Assembly: GCF_003987355.1 (NCBI RefSeq)
Contig: NZ_PIPR01000001.1
Location: forward strand, 248,001 to 312,000
Direction: 5' to 3'
Origin: Pseudidiomarina aestuarii
GTDB taxonomy: Bacteria > Pseudomonadota > Gammaproteobacteria > Enterobacterales > Alteromonadaceae
Length of the DNA: 64,000 bases
In this document: positions 31,591 through 39,861 of the stretch, one piece after another
Numbering within the stretch: the stretch's first letter is position 1
How the letters are laid out: the number at the start of each line of letters is the position of its first letter
Translations under genes and position numbers: made by a program
Notes under the pieces: generated by a model
What the model saw: the letters and a program-made list of their open reading frames with translations, nothing else
What the model was told of the DNA's origin: nothing
Databases searched by the model: none

Positions 31591-32520
31591 ATGGCAGACG
31601 AATTTGTCTATCACATCGGCACGAAAGGCCAACCCTGGGGCGCAGAGGAAAAGCAGCAATGGTTGAGTGAACAACACAAGAAACGCTCTTATGTAGATGA
31701 TGTTGTGACTGCTATAGATGCTTTGAAAGAGCAGTTTACCGTCGAGTGCTACGGCCATCTTGAGTATGCTGTTGGGCAATATGATTTGTTTGTAGTTAAG
31801 AGTCGTCAGTGGCATCCAGAGTTGCCAACTATTGTTGTGACTGGCGGTGTGCATGGCTATGAAACAAGTGGCGTGCATGGTGCCTTACGGTTCTTGCAAA
31901 CCACTGCGGCTGCTTATGAAGACCAAGTAAATATTGTCGTGTTTCCCTGCCTCAGTCCATGGGGGTATGAAACCATAAACCGCTGGAATCCTACTGCAGC
32001 TGATCCAAACCGTTCCTTCAAGGAAGGAAGTGGCGTGTTGGAGTCAGAATTACCGATGCAGTATCTCGCGCGACTGAAGACGCCTATTGCAATGCATGTT
32101 GATTTGCATGAGACAACTGATACCGATAACTCGGAGTTTCGCCCAGCTCTTGCAGCGAAAGAAGGGACGGTGAACACCAACTGGAATATTCCAGATGGAT
32201 TTTATTTAGTCGGGGACGCCGACCGGGCGGAGGCTGATTTTCAGGCCGCTATTATTCGAAGTGTCGGCGCTATCACGCATATTGCTGAACCTGACGATCA
32301 AGGTAACTTTATCGGCGTTCCAATGGAGCAAGCGGGTGTTATCAACTACGCTGCGAAGCCATTAGGGTTATGTATGGGTATGACCAACGCAGCTTATGTG
32401 ACGACGACCGAGGTGTACCCAGATAGTCCAAAAACAAACCCTGAAGAATGCATTGTTGCGCAAGTTGCAGCTATCACGGGTGGCCTCGATTACCTGCTCA
32501 GTAAGCAAAGCCGTGACTAA
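31591..32520 (+). CDS. M14-family metallocarboxypeptidase-like protein
   Basis: A 309-residue, apparently cytoplasmic zinc peptidase of the M14/succinylglutamate desuccinylase-like superfamily. The metal site is recognisable as TGGVHGYETSG (His and Glu ligands, about residue 88) with a later MHVDLHETTDTD (third ligand His, about 170). A substrate-binding DPNRSF lies between them. There is no signal peptide. AGAGG lies 10 bases before the ATG. The stop overlaps the start of an EamA transporter gene by 8 bp, so peptidase and transporter are probably co-translated. The actual amide or peptide substrate cannot be deduced. Confidence 0.82.
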   Translation: MADEFVYHIGTKGQPWGAEEKQQWLSEQHKKRSYVDDVVTAIDALKEQFTVECYGHLEYAVGQYDLFVVKSRQWHPELPTIVVTGGVHGYETSGVHGALRFLQTTAAAYEDQVNIVVFPCLSPWGYETINRWNPTAADPNRSFKEGSGVLESELPMQYLARLKTPIAMHVDLHETTDTDNSEFRPALAAKEGTVNTNWNIPDGFYLVGDADRAEADFQAAIIRSVGAITHIAEPDDQGNFIGVPMEQAGVINYAAKPLGLCMGMTNAAYVTTTEVYPDSPKTNPEECIVAQVAAITGGLDYLLSKQSRD

Positions 32521-33382
32521 GGTACAAAAGCTGAATCCATTCACCTTAGTCCTGATGACCGTGCTCGCGATTGTGGCGTTCGCGGGAAATTCCATTTTGA
32601 CGCGGTTGGCACTCAAGGATGACGCTATTGATGCGGGCACCTTCACGTGGTTGCGACTCTTCGCTGGAATCGTGACCTTGTGTCTGATCCTAGCGCTACG
32701 CGGACATCCCCCGCGACAGTTTACACGCGGGGGAAGTTGGCGTGGGGCTTTCGCGTTATTTGGTTATGCTATCGCCTTTTCCTTTGCTTACGTCACGTTA
32801 GAAACAGGAATTGGTGCTCTTATTTTATTTACTTCAGTACAACTCTCTATGTTGCTGATTGGTTGGTGGCAGGGCAATCGAGTCATGTTGCGCGAATGGC
32901 TTGGCGTCGGACTGGCGTTTACAGGATTTGTGTATTTGATTAAGCCGCAGCTGAGTGTGCCGGATTCGTCACTTGGGGTAGCTTTGATGATCACAGCGGG
33001 CTGTTGCTGGGGCATCTACTCATTGGTTGGTCGCGGGTCAAAACAGCCGTTGCTGGATACCGCCAGCAACTTTACGCGAACCTTACCGCTGTTAGGCTTG
33101 CTTTTACTCATGACAATCGAGCACTCTGTATGGAGTGAAAAGGGTGTAGCGTTGGCAATCTTATCAGGCAGCCTTACCTCAGGTGTGGGTTATGCTATTT
33201 GGTATTTAGCGCTGCCTCATTTAACGGTTACTATTGCCGCTGTGAGTCAATTGACGGTACCGGTCGTGGCGACGTTAGGTGGCGTGTTATTTGCCAGCGA
33301 AGCTCTGACAATGCGTTTATTTATTGCCACTGTCTTAATTATCAGCGGTATCGCTTGGGTGGTCATGAGTCGCCGGCAGTAG
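32513..33382 (+). CDS. DMT/EamA family transporter
   Basis: A 289-residue drug/metabolite-type transporter with about ten membrane helices in two EamA repeats. The first has LAIVAFAGNSILTRLALK and FTWLRLFAGIVTL, and the second has GVALMITAGCCWGIYSLVGRG. The final helix is LIISGIAWVVMS. The GTG at 32513, lying inside the peptidase gene's end, places the basic MTKVQKLN just before helix 1 and is preferred over an upstream in-frame start at 32453. The substrate is unknown; members export amino acids, nucleosides or metabolites. Confidence 0.85.
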   Translation: MTKVQKLNPFTLVLMTVLAIVAFAGNSILTRLALKDDAIDAGTFTWLRLFAGIVTLCLILALRGHPPRQFTRGGSWRGAFALFGYAIAFSFAYVTLETGIGALILFTSVQLSMLLIGWWQGNRVMLREWLGVGLAFTGFVYLIKPQLSVPDSSLGVALMITAGCCWGIYSLVGRGSKQPLLDTASNFTRTLPLLGLLLLMTIEHSVWSEKGVALAILSGSLTSGVGYAIWYLALPHLTVTIAAVSQLTVPVVATLGGVLFASEALTMRLFIATVLIISGIAWVVMSRRQ

Positions 33383-33423
33383 TCGAGGTGAGTGACATAC
33401 CGACTCATTCGTGGTGAGGACCT

Positions 33424-34683
33424 ATGCAGAATCGTTCCATTCGGTTGTTCGTGTTGCTCTGTTGCGCACTAGGCGTGTTTGCGCTGTACATATACGCGCA
33501 ACAGCCGCGTGAACAAATCAATGTGAATATGTACCGCGAACAAACGGGTTTAAGCGATCGATGGTGGATCCAATACCAGTTAGCTGAGCCGGTTACCCAA
33601 CTCGAGTTTATTCGTACGCCAGATCAAAGTCGTGTTACCCGTTGGTCTCCGGAGTCCGGCGAGTTTATGATTGCCGTTGCTGCCAATGGTGATGAATATA
33701 TACAACGCGTCGATCAACAACCTTTCCAGTTTGTCAGTTTCGAATTGACTCCCACATATATCTATCTTGAACAAGATTATGCGCCATTTTCACCTTATTC
33801 GGATGGTGGTATGGCATGGTTTAGCGGTCGTTTCAAAGTTTGCCCAGAATCCTGTGAGTTTGCCGGTCAATTTCGCTTTTACTTCACTATGCAGAGCGCA
33901 TCCACTGATTCCATTGTGATTCCCACTGCATCCGCGACTGGAGACCTCAGTTGGTATGAAAGTGCGGATGACGGTTTGATGGTTTATGTGGGCGACCAGC
34001 AGCCGAATCAAAGCGGCATGCCACTGTTGATTGACCAAGGTATTCCTGCAGCACTGCAAAGTGAACTGCGAAACAGTCTAGAGCCGATGTTGGATTACTT
34101 CGCGGCGCGCTTAGGAGCCCTAGAAACCGCGCCAATGGTGTTCGCTTCGTACAGTAGCACCTCGAATGGCCGTTACGGTAACCAAGGTGGGGTAATTGGC
34201 AATCAATTGTTCGTGCATTGGTACGGCATGGCACTTGAGGACAGAATGATTGAGCCAACCTTCGTCAATGACACTTTGTGGTTTTTTGCTCACGAAGTGG
34301 CTCATCTCTATCAACGCAATCTATTCGATAATGATCATGCTTGGATCCATGAAGGAAGCGCCGAGTGGATGGCATATCGCTATTTAGAAAGCATTGGTGT
34401 ATCCACTGGATATTTAGAGTTGAGGTTAGCGCGGGCAGAGAAATTATGTGCGCAAGCGAACCCAGATGACAGGATTCGGCAAGACTATGCATGCGGAATG
34501 TTGTTAGCCAAGCGAATTGACGAGGCGCTATTGCGCGAGTATCCATTCGGAATCTATTACTTTTGGCAGGAGTTTCTAGCACGCTCAACTGCGCAGTCCG
34601 ATCAATACACAGTGTTTCAAGAAACTCTTCAGCAGTTGACTCATCAACAATTCGCGAGTGCGTTGCTGAGAAGTGCTCCATAA
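33424..34683 (+). CDS. Predicted membrane-anchored or secreted gluzincin-like protein
   Basis: A 419-residue protein of no family I can name. It has an N-terminal signal or anchor (LFVLLCCALGVFALYIYA), a beta-rich first half, and then a zinc-protease-like site FFAHEVAHLYQ. WIHEGSAEWMAYR follows 15 residues later, giving HExxH-X15-E, the pattern of gluzincins (M1/M61-like). Two Cys near residue 140 (KVCPESCEF) may form a disulfide, consistent with export. It follows the EamA gene on the same strand by 41 bp. Peptidase activity is inferred only from the motif. Confidence 0.65.
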   Translation: MQNRSIRLFVLLCCALGVFALYIYAQQPREQINVNMYREQTGLSDRWWIQYQLAEPVTQLEFIRTPDQSRVTRWSPESGEFMIAVAANGDEYIQRVDQQPFQFVSFELTPTYIYLEQDYAPFSPYSDGGMAWFSGRFKVCPESCEFAGQFRFYFTMQSASTDSIVIPTASATGDLSWYESADDGLMVYVGDQQPNQSGMPLLIDQGIPAALQSELRNSLEPMLDYFAARLGALETAPMVFASYSSTSNGRYGNQGGVIGNQLFVHWYGMALEDRMIEPTFVNDTLWFFAHEVAHLYQRNLFDNDHAWIHEGSAEWMAYRYLESIGVSTGYLELRLARAEKLCAQANPDDRIRQDYACGMLLAKRIDEALLREYPFGIYYFWQEFLARSTAQSDQYTVFQETLQQLTHQQFASALLRSAP

Positions 34684-34799
34684 ACTTGTGAAGTTGATCT
34701 GGAAAATAGTAACGATGCGCGATCTAAATACTCAGGCTGTCTGTACATTGTCTAGACTGAATAGTTCATGAACGTATTTAATGACAGGAGATAAAAGCT

Positions 34800-35750
34800 A
34801 TGAAGGACGTGCTCACCACAGCAAGCATCATTGTCTCGTTAACGCTATCCTCAGCGGTCGTAGCGATGGAAGAATCAGAGAGTGTTAAACAAGCGCCTGG
34901 GTTCTATCGTATGACACTGGGGGATTTTAAAGTTACTGCGATTAGCGATGGCACCGTAAATCTGCCAGTACACGATCTACTTCACATGGATGCAGACGCA
35001 GTGAAGCAGCGCCTTGCCGAAGACTTTTTAGCAAGCCCGTTAGAGACGTCCGTCAATGGCTATTTAGTGGATACTGGCGAACAGCAAATTCTGATTGATA
35101 CCGGGGCCGGTTCACTATTCGGGCCGACGTTGGGTTTCTTCCGCCAAAATTTGTGGATGGCTGGCTACAAACCGGAGGATATTGACGTGATCCTGATTAC
35201 GCACATGCATCCCGATCATGTCGGCGGCTTGATGCATGAAGGTGAAAAGGTATTTAGTCAAGCGACGGTATATGTGGATGCAGATGACGCTGATTTTTGG
35301 CTGAGTGAGGCCAATTTGAATGCGGCTGCCGAGAGTGACAAAGGTTTTTTCCAAGGTGCCCAAGCGTCGTTACTACCTTATCGCGACAGCAATCAACTCG
35401 TTACCTTTGCAGATGGAGATGAGCTGGTGTCAGGTGTAACGGTGAATCCAACTCCCGGACATACGCCCGGTCATAGTGTTTATCATGTTGAGAGTCAAGG
35501 TGAGACACTCGTGGTTTGGGGCGATATTATGCACGTCGCCAGTGTTCAATTTGAGGATCCGAGCGTCACCATTGCCTTCGACACCAACAGTGAGCAAGCT
35601 TTTGCTCAGCGGCAACGGATTTTTCAAGAAGTTGCTGAACAAGGTTATTGGGCTGCTGGCGCTCACGTGGCATTTCCTGGTATTGGTCATTTAAGTGAGG
35701 AAGAGCAGGGTTATCGCTGGGTACCGATCAATTACAGCACCCAGCTTTAA
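34800..35750 (+). CDS. Periplasmic metallo-beta-lactamase-fold hydrolase
   Basis: A 316-residue protein with a cleavable signal peptide (to about residue 22, ending VVA) and an MBL domain. The zinc motif is ITHMHPDHVGG. Later ligands are likely in NPTPGHTPGHS, VVWGDIMH and the C-terminal FPGIGH. The layout, with TVNLPVHDLL before the core, resembles the quorum-quenching-lactonase-like branch of MBL proteins rather than beta-lactamases, but the substrate is unproven. AGGAG lies about 9 bases before the ATG. It converges with azoR. Confidence 0.82.
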   Translation: MKDVLTTASIIVSLTLSSAVVAMEESESVKQAPGFYRMTLGDFKVTAISDGTVNLPVHDLLHMDADAVKQRLAEDFLASPLETSVNGYLVDTGEQQILIDTGAGSLFGPTLGFFRQNLWMAGYKPEDIDVILITHMHPDHVGGLMHEGEKVFSQATVYVDADDADFWLSEANLNAAAESDKGFFQGAQASLLPYRDSNQLVTFADGDELVSGVTVNPTPGHTPGHSVYHVESQGETLVVWGDIMHVASVQFEDPSVTIAFDTNSEQAFAQRQRIFQEVAEQGYWAAGAHVAFPGIGHLSEEEQGYRWVPINYSTQL

Positions 35751-35760
35751 TATGGCCACA

Positions 35761-35785
35761 TTGAGGCGCTATGCGAGCGCCTCAA
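35761..35785. terminator. Hairpin spanning the azoR stop codon
   Basis: A perfect 10-bp stem TTGAGGCGCT/AGCGCCTCAA with a 5-base loop lies 11 bp past the MBL gene stop and includes the azoR stop codon (35769-35771). It lacks a T-run on either strand, so it may be a shared 3'-end stabiliser rather than a classic terminator. Confidence 0.5.
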
Positions 35786-36332
35786 TTTCCGCCTGTGCTG
35801 CTTGCAGCGCTTGCTCACGCGGCTCTTCACCTAAGTTCACGCCTTCTGCGCGAACCACATGAACATTGGTTATCCCAATAAAACCCAATGCTTGACGCAA
35901 ATAGCTTTCTTGGTGATCCATTGCTGCAGCTTCGCCTTTACTGTAGATACCGCCACGACCTGACGCGATATAAACCGTTTTATCGGTCAACAGCCCTTGT
36001 GGACCTTGCTCAGTATATTGAAAGGTAACACCAGCCTTTAATACACGGTCAAGCCAAGCTTTGAGCTGAGTAGGAATCGTGAAGTTATACATAGGGGCAC
36101 CAATGACAATAATGTCAGCAGCTTGCAACTCAGCAATCAACTCCTGACTTAGAGCATTCTCACCATCCATCAACGTTTCCGCATCTAAATGCGGGACTGG
36201 CTGAGTGACTAAGTCACGATACGTGACCTCATGGCTGCCCGTTTTCAGTAAACGTTCAACAATACCCGCGCTTAACTTGCGGCTGACCGATTGGCCAATA
36301 AATAATCCAGAATCTAAATGTAATATCTTCAT
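35769..36332 (-). CDS. azoR: FMN-dependent NADH:quinone/azo reductase AzoR
   Basis: AzoR-type enzymes use NADH and FMN to reduce quinones and azo compounds in two-electron steps, protecting against thiol stress. The 187-residue protein has the flavodoxin-like fold with the phosphate loop region HLDSGLFIGQSVSRKL, the FMN-binding APMYNFTIPTQLKAWLDRV and the SGRGGIYSKG loop. The start at 36332 follows GGAGG by four bases; an in-frame ATG at 36347 would put the ribosome site inside the gene. A divergent LysR gene and an operator-like palindrome upstream suggest LysR control. Confidence 0.9.
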   Translation of the reverse strand: MKILHLDSGLFIGQSVSRKLSAGIVERLLKTGSHEVTYRDLVTQPVPHLDAETLMDGENALSQELIAELQAADIIVIGAPMYNFTIPTQLKAWLDRVLKAGVTFQYTEQGPQGLLTDKTVYIASGRGGIYSKGEAAAMDHQESYLRQALGFIGITNVHVVRAEGVNLGEEPREQALQAAQAEIEALA

Positions 36333-36386
36333 ACAACCTCCAAACAAAGAATGGCCGTAGCCAAAGGTGCGCTGTGTACTCTGTTT

Positions 36387-36392
36387 ACTATA
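36387..36392 (-). promoter_or_regulatory. Candidate azoR -10 element
   Basis: Minus-strand TATAGT lies 55 bp before the azoR start with no good -35 at 17 bp, as is common for activator-dependent promoters. Predicted transcription start is near 36380. Confidence 0.4.
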
Positions 36393-36439
36393 TTAAGCTG
36401 TTCCATTACTAACGGTAGTAGGCTAAATTAGAATCAAAC

Positions 36440-36455
36440 GTTCCATATATGGAAC
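36440..36455. promoter_or_regulatory. LysR-type operator palindrome
   Basis: GTTCCATATATGGAAC is a perfect 16-bp palindrome containing T-N11-A, the LysR-type recognition form. Its centre lies about 67 bp upstream of the predicted azoR start of transcription. A single half-site GTTCCAT recurs at 36400-36406, close to the polymerase site, which fits the recognition-site plus activation-site layout of LysR regulators. Confidence 0.6.
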
Positions 36456-36462
36456 ATCAGTG

Positions 36463-36542
36463 CGTCACTGGCTATTGGTTACTAGTTACTCGAAAACACA
36501 GATCGCTAGTAGCGAGTAACCAGTAGCTAGTAGCCATTAGCT
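36463..36542. repeat. Inverted pair of heptamer arrays ending in CG
   Basis: The left arm reads GGCTATT-GGTTACT-AGTTACT-CG (36470-36492), with a weaker CGTCACT heptamer before it. The right arm read on the minus strand is GGCTACT-AGCTACT-GGTTACT-CG (36513-36535), again with one weaker heptamer beyond. Arms match at 19 of 23 positions around a 20-base centre that itself holds CGCTAGTAG. The element could fold into a long hairpin ending 15 bp before the lysR ATG. Confidence 0.75.
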
Positions 36543-36557
36543 GACGTAGGGGGGAAG

Positions 36558-37484
36558 ATGCTGCCTGATTTAACGAATTATCTGTTGTTTGCCAAAACTG
36601 TTGCAGCTGGCAGTATCAGTGAAGCCGCGCGCGAGCTTGGTATGCCTAAGTCAACGTTAAGTCGACGCTTGACTGAGCTCGAGAGTGAGCAAGGCGTGCG
36701 GCTGCTACATCGTAGTACGCGGGGCTTAAAGGTCACTGATATTGGCCAGGCTTTTTTAGTGCATTGTGAGAGCTTAGTGGCAGCCGCAGAGGCCGCTCAA
36801 CAAGTCACACAGATGGTGCAGCAAACGCCAAGGGGTGATATTCATGTGTCGTGTCCTTATGCTATTAGCCAGAGCTTGTTGGTACATTTGCTACCTGAGT
36901 TTATGGCGCTTTATCCCGAGGTTCGTATTCATTGGCGGGTGACTAATCAACCCGTCAATCTCATCGAGGAAGGCATCGATGTTGCGTTGCGAGTGCGACC
37001 GACGATCGAGGATTCTTCGCTTATCGCCCGGACGTTGAGTCGAGCGCCGACAACCTTGTATGCCGCGCCAGATTTGCTCAATCAGCATGCAATCGAGCAC
37101 CCCTTGGATATTCTGCAAGTGCCGTTGTTATCGATGCACTATAGCAGTGGCCGTTACCGCTACGAGTTGACGCACACTAGCGGCGATAAACTGAGTATCA
37201 GCTATCAACCGCGACTTATTACCGATGACATGTTCGTTCTCCGTGAAGCAGCGATTGCGGGTCAAGGGATGGTTGCTCTGCCCAACTACATCTGTTCAGA
37301 TGCGGTGCAACAACTGCAATTACAGCGAGTGTTGCCGGAATGGAGTTTGCCTCTAGGAATCATGCATTTAGTGTATCCCTATCGACGGGGCTTATTACCT
37401 GCAGTGCGGGTATTTGTTGATTTTCTCGTTGAACGCCTCCCCAGTTACGCTCAGCAGCTGTATTACAATGAGCATTCGTATTGA
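36558..37484 (+). CDS. LysR family transcriptional regulator
   Basis: A 308-residue LysR regulator. The N-terminal winged helix-turn-helix reads GSISEAARELGMPKSTLSRR (about residues 19-38) followed by LLHRSTRGLKVTDIG. The effector-binding domain spans about 90-295 with DIHVSCPYAISQSLL and the typical VDVALRVRP-like segment. It diverges from azoR, the usual arrangement for a regulator and its target, and a perfect T-N11-A palindrome lies between them. The following ACAD operon on the same strand is a second possible target. Purine-rich GGGGGGAAG sits just before the ATG. Confidence 0.9.
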   Translation: MLPDLTNYLLFAKTVAAGSISEAARELGMPKSTLSRRLTELESEQGVRLLHRSTRGLKVTDIGQAFLVHCESLVAAAEAAQQVTQMVQQTPRGDIHVSCPYAISQSLLVHLLPEFMALYPEVRIHWRVTNQPVNLIEEGIDVALRVRPTIEDSSLIARTLSRAPTTLYAAPDLLNQHAIEHPLDILQVPLLSMHYSSGRYRYELTHTSGDKLSISYQPRLITDDMFVLREAAIAGQGMVALPNYICSDAVQQLQLQRVLPEWSLPLGIMHLVYPYRRGLLPAVRVFVDFLVERLPSYAQQLYYNEHSY

Positions 37485-37552
37485 ATGTTGCGAGCAGGCT
37501 CTCTACAATCATTCAAACATGCGTTTAACTTTAGTAGCAAGGCAGGATTCTC

Positions 37553-38785
37553 ATGGATTTTACTCCAAGTGCGAAAACAACCGAGTATCGGCAGCGCCTT
37601 ATTCAATTCATGCGCGATCATATCGAGCCGAATGAAGCAAATTACCATAAGGAATGTCGGCGCTTAAACGGCTCGGCGGATTGGCGCACTTGGCAGGTAC
37701 CGCCACTAGTGCATGAATTGAAAGCCAAAGCCAAAGCGCAGGGCTTGTGGAATCTATTTTTACCGGATGACGATCTGGGGGCTGGACTTACGACACTGGA
37801 GTACGCGCCTCTAGCTGAAGTGATGGGGCATAGCCTGTTGGCTCCAGAGGTTTTTAATTGTAATGCTCCCGATACTGGGAATATGGAAGTGCTGTATCAC
37901 TTTGGTACGAAACAACAGCAGCAGCAATGGTTAGAGCCACTATTAGCGGGTGATATTCGATCTGTTTTTTGCATGACAGAGCCCGACGTAGCGTCTTCAG
38001 ATGCGACAAATATGCAAGCTCGTATTGTTGCAGATGGTGATGATGTCGTGATTTCTGGTCGCAAGTGGTGGTCAACTGGGTTAGGGCACCCGGATGCGAA
38101 GTTTGCGATTGTGATGGGATTGACCGACCCCGATGCAGCTAAACATCAACGTCATAGTATGGTAATTGTGCCCCTTGATACGTCCGGTGTGATCATTGAA
38201 CGCATGTTGCCGGCGTTTGGCGAATATGATGCGCCCTACGGTCACGGCGAGGTGTTATTTGATCAAGTGCGTGTACCTAAGGAAAATGTGATTGGTGGCT
38301 TGGGCGATGGCTTCAAAATTGCACAAGGACGACTGGGTCCAGGACGAATTCACCATTGTATGCGTGCTCTGGGTGCAGCAGAAAAGGCATTGCAGCTGTT
38401 TATGCAGCGCGGTCAAGAGCGAATCGCTTTCGGGCGACCACTATTGCAACTAGGCGGCAATATGGAACGGGTTGCTGATATGCGTGTCGCTATCGATCAA
38501 GCGCGGCTGTTGACGTTTTTCGCGGCATGGAAAATCGATCAAGTGGGGGCGATGAAAGCGCTCGCTGAGATCTCAGCGATTAAATTAGCAGCGCCCAGCG
38601 TCTTGCAGAAAGTAGTTGATGAAGCTATTCAACTCTATGGTGGTGCAGGCATGTCACATGATGTGCCGCTCACGAACTTGTTCGCCGTCGCTCGCGCACT
38701 GCGGATTGCGGACGGTCCGGATGCCGTGCACCGTGCAACTATTGCGAAAGTTGAACTGAACAAATACCGGGAGCGTGAGTCATGA
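37553..38785 (+). CDS. Acyl-CoA dehydrogenase family protein, ACAD10/11-like
   Basis: A 410-residue flavoprotein of the acyl-CoA dehydrogenase superfamily. The FAD/substrate segment VFCMTEPDVASSDATNMQ and the C-terminal IQLYGGAGMSHDVPLTNLF resemble the ACAD10/ACAD11 and LvaC branch. The alpha-helical N-terminus, beta domain (about 135-240) and C-terminal helical domain are all present. The usual catalytic Glu at the C-terminal loop is not evident, which would fit a non-classical reaction. The stop overlaps the start of a kinase-like gene by 4 bp. In animals both domains are fused in ACAD10/11, and in bacterial levulinate catabolism the pair handles 4-hydroxyacyl-CoA. Confidence 0.87.
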   Translation: MDFTPSAKTTEYRQRLIQFMRDHIEPNEANYHKECRRLNGSADWRTWQVPPLVHELKAKAKAQGLWNLFLPDDDLGAGLTTLEYAPLAEVMGHSLLAPEVFNCNAPDTGNMEVLYHFGTKQQQQQWLEPLLAGDIRSVFCMTEPDVASSDATNMQARIVADGDDVVISGRKWWSTGLGHPDAKFAIVMGLTDPDAAKHQRHSMVIVPLDTSGVIIERMLPAFGEYDAPYGHGEVLFDQVRVPKENVIGGLGDGFKIAQGRLGPGRIHHCMRALGAAEKALQLFMQRGQERIAFGRPLLQLGGNMERVADMRVAIDQARLLTFFAAWKIDQVGAMKALAEISAIKLAAPSVLQKVVDEAIQLYGGAGMSHDVPLTNLFAVARALRIADGPDAVHRATIAKVELNKYRERES

Positions 38786-39858
38786 GCCAAGCCAATCTCG
38801 CGACGGCGGAAGATAAAGCCGGCCGAGTGCGCGATGGTGAAGCGCTGCCCGAAGCTCCATTAGTAGCCTATCTCAAGCAACAGCTGCCGCAACTAGAGGG
38901 CGATGTGCGCATTACACAATATGCAGGAGGTGCGTCCAATTGGACCTATCGTTTGCAATTTGACAATGCCGACTTGATTTTGCGGCGTCCACCTGCTGGA
39001 ACTAAAGCTAAATCAGCGCATGACATGGGCCGTGAATACCGTATTCAAAAAGCGTTGAAGGCAGTGTTTCCATACGTCCCTGAAATGCTCTTGCATTGCA
39101 GCGACGAAGCTGTGATTGGTGCTGAATTCTATGTCATGGAGCGTATTGCTGGCATTATCCCGCGGAAGAATATGCCGCGCGAACTGGTTTTGAGTGAAGC
39201 GCAAACGCGAACATTATGCCAACGCGCGTTGGATTGTTTGATTGAGCTGCATCAAGTGGATATTCAGCAGGCCGGTCTCACCGATCTAGCGAAGGGCGCA
39301 GGCTACACCGAGCGCCAGGTGAGTGGTTGGAGCGAACGTTATCGCCGTGCTAAGACCTGGAATGTGCCGAGTGGCAAAGGCATCATGAAGTGGTTAGCTG
39401 AACATCAACCGCAACACGAAACCATTTGTATGACCCACAACGACTTTCGCTTTGACAACCTAGTACTCAATAGCAATGACCCAACCGAAATTATCGGAGT
39501 ACTAGACTGGGAATTGGCGACGTTGGGAAATCCATTGATGGACGTTGGCAATATGCTGGCGTACTGGATTCAAGCGGACGATGATCGCATCGCGCAATCG
39601 ACGCGCCGCCAACCGACCCACTTACCAGGCATGTTTACGCGGCAAGAAGTCATTGATTATTACTGCGCAAAAATGAATGTCGATGTGCGTGATTTCACCT
39701 TTTACGAGGTATTTGGGCTATTCCGACTGAGTGTCATCGCACAACAAATTTATTATCGTTATCACCATAAGCAGACACGTAATCCTTCGTTCAAGAACTT
39801 CTGGTTTTTGGTGAATTATTTACATTGGCGAGCGCGTAAGCTCATCAAGCAAGGATAA
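38782..39858 (+). CDS. APH-family phosphotransferase (ACAD10/11 kinase-domain-like)
   Basis: A 358-residue aminoglycoside-phosphotransferase-fold protein. The nucleotide loop region is YAGGASNWTYRL with LILRRPPAG. The Brenner-type motif is MTHNDFRFDNLVL, and the metal-binding GVLDWELATLGNPLMDVG follows. This pattern is that of the kinase domain of ACAD10/11 and of LvaA rather than antibiotic resistance enzymes. Its start overlaps the acyl-CoA dehydrogenase gene (ATGA) and an SDR follows 3 bp later, so the three are surely co-transcribed. A 4-hydroxyacyl-CoA kinase role is inferred from this pairing. Confidence 0.87.
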   Translation: MSQANLATAEDKAGRVRDGEALPEAPLVAYLKQQLPQLEGDVRITQYAGGASNWTYRLQFDNADLILRRPPAGTKAKSAHDMGREYRIQKALKAVFPYVPEMLLHCSDEAVIGAEFYVMERIAGIIPRKNMPRELVLSEAQTRTLCQRALDCLIELHQVDIQQAGLTDLAKGAGYTERQVSGWSERYRRAKTWNVPSGKGIMKWLAEHQPQHETICMTHNDFRFDNLVLNSNDPTEIIGVLDWELATLGNPLMDVGNMLAYWIQADDDRIAQSTRRQPTHLPGMFTRQEVIDYYCAKMNVDVRDFTFYEVFGLFRLSVIAQQIYYRYHHKQTRNPSFKNFWFLVNYLHWRARKLIKQG

Positions 39859-39861
39859 AGC

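Noticed and set aside
38782-39858. Aminoglycoside resistance kinase
   Set aside because: The fold is APH-like, but context and motifs match the ACAD10/11 and LvaA type, and no resistance or mobile genes surround it.
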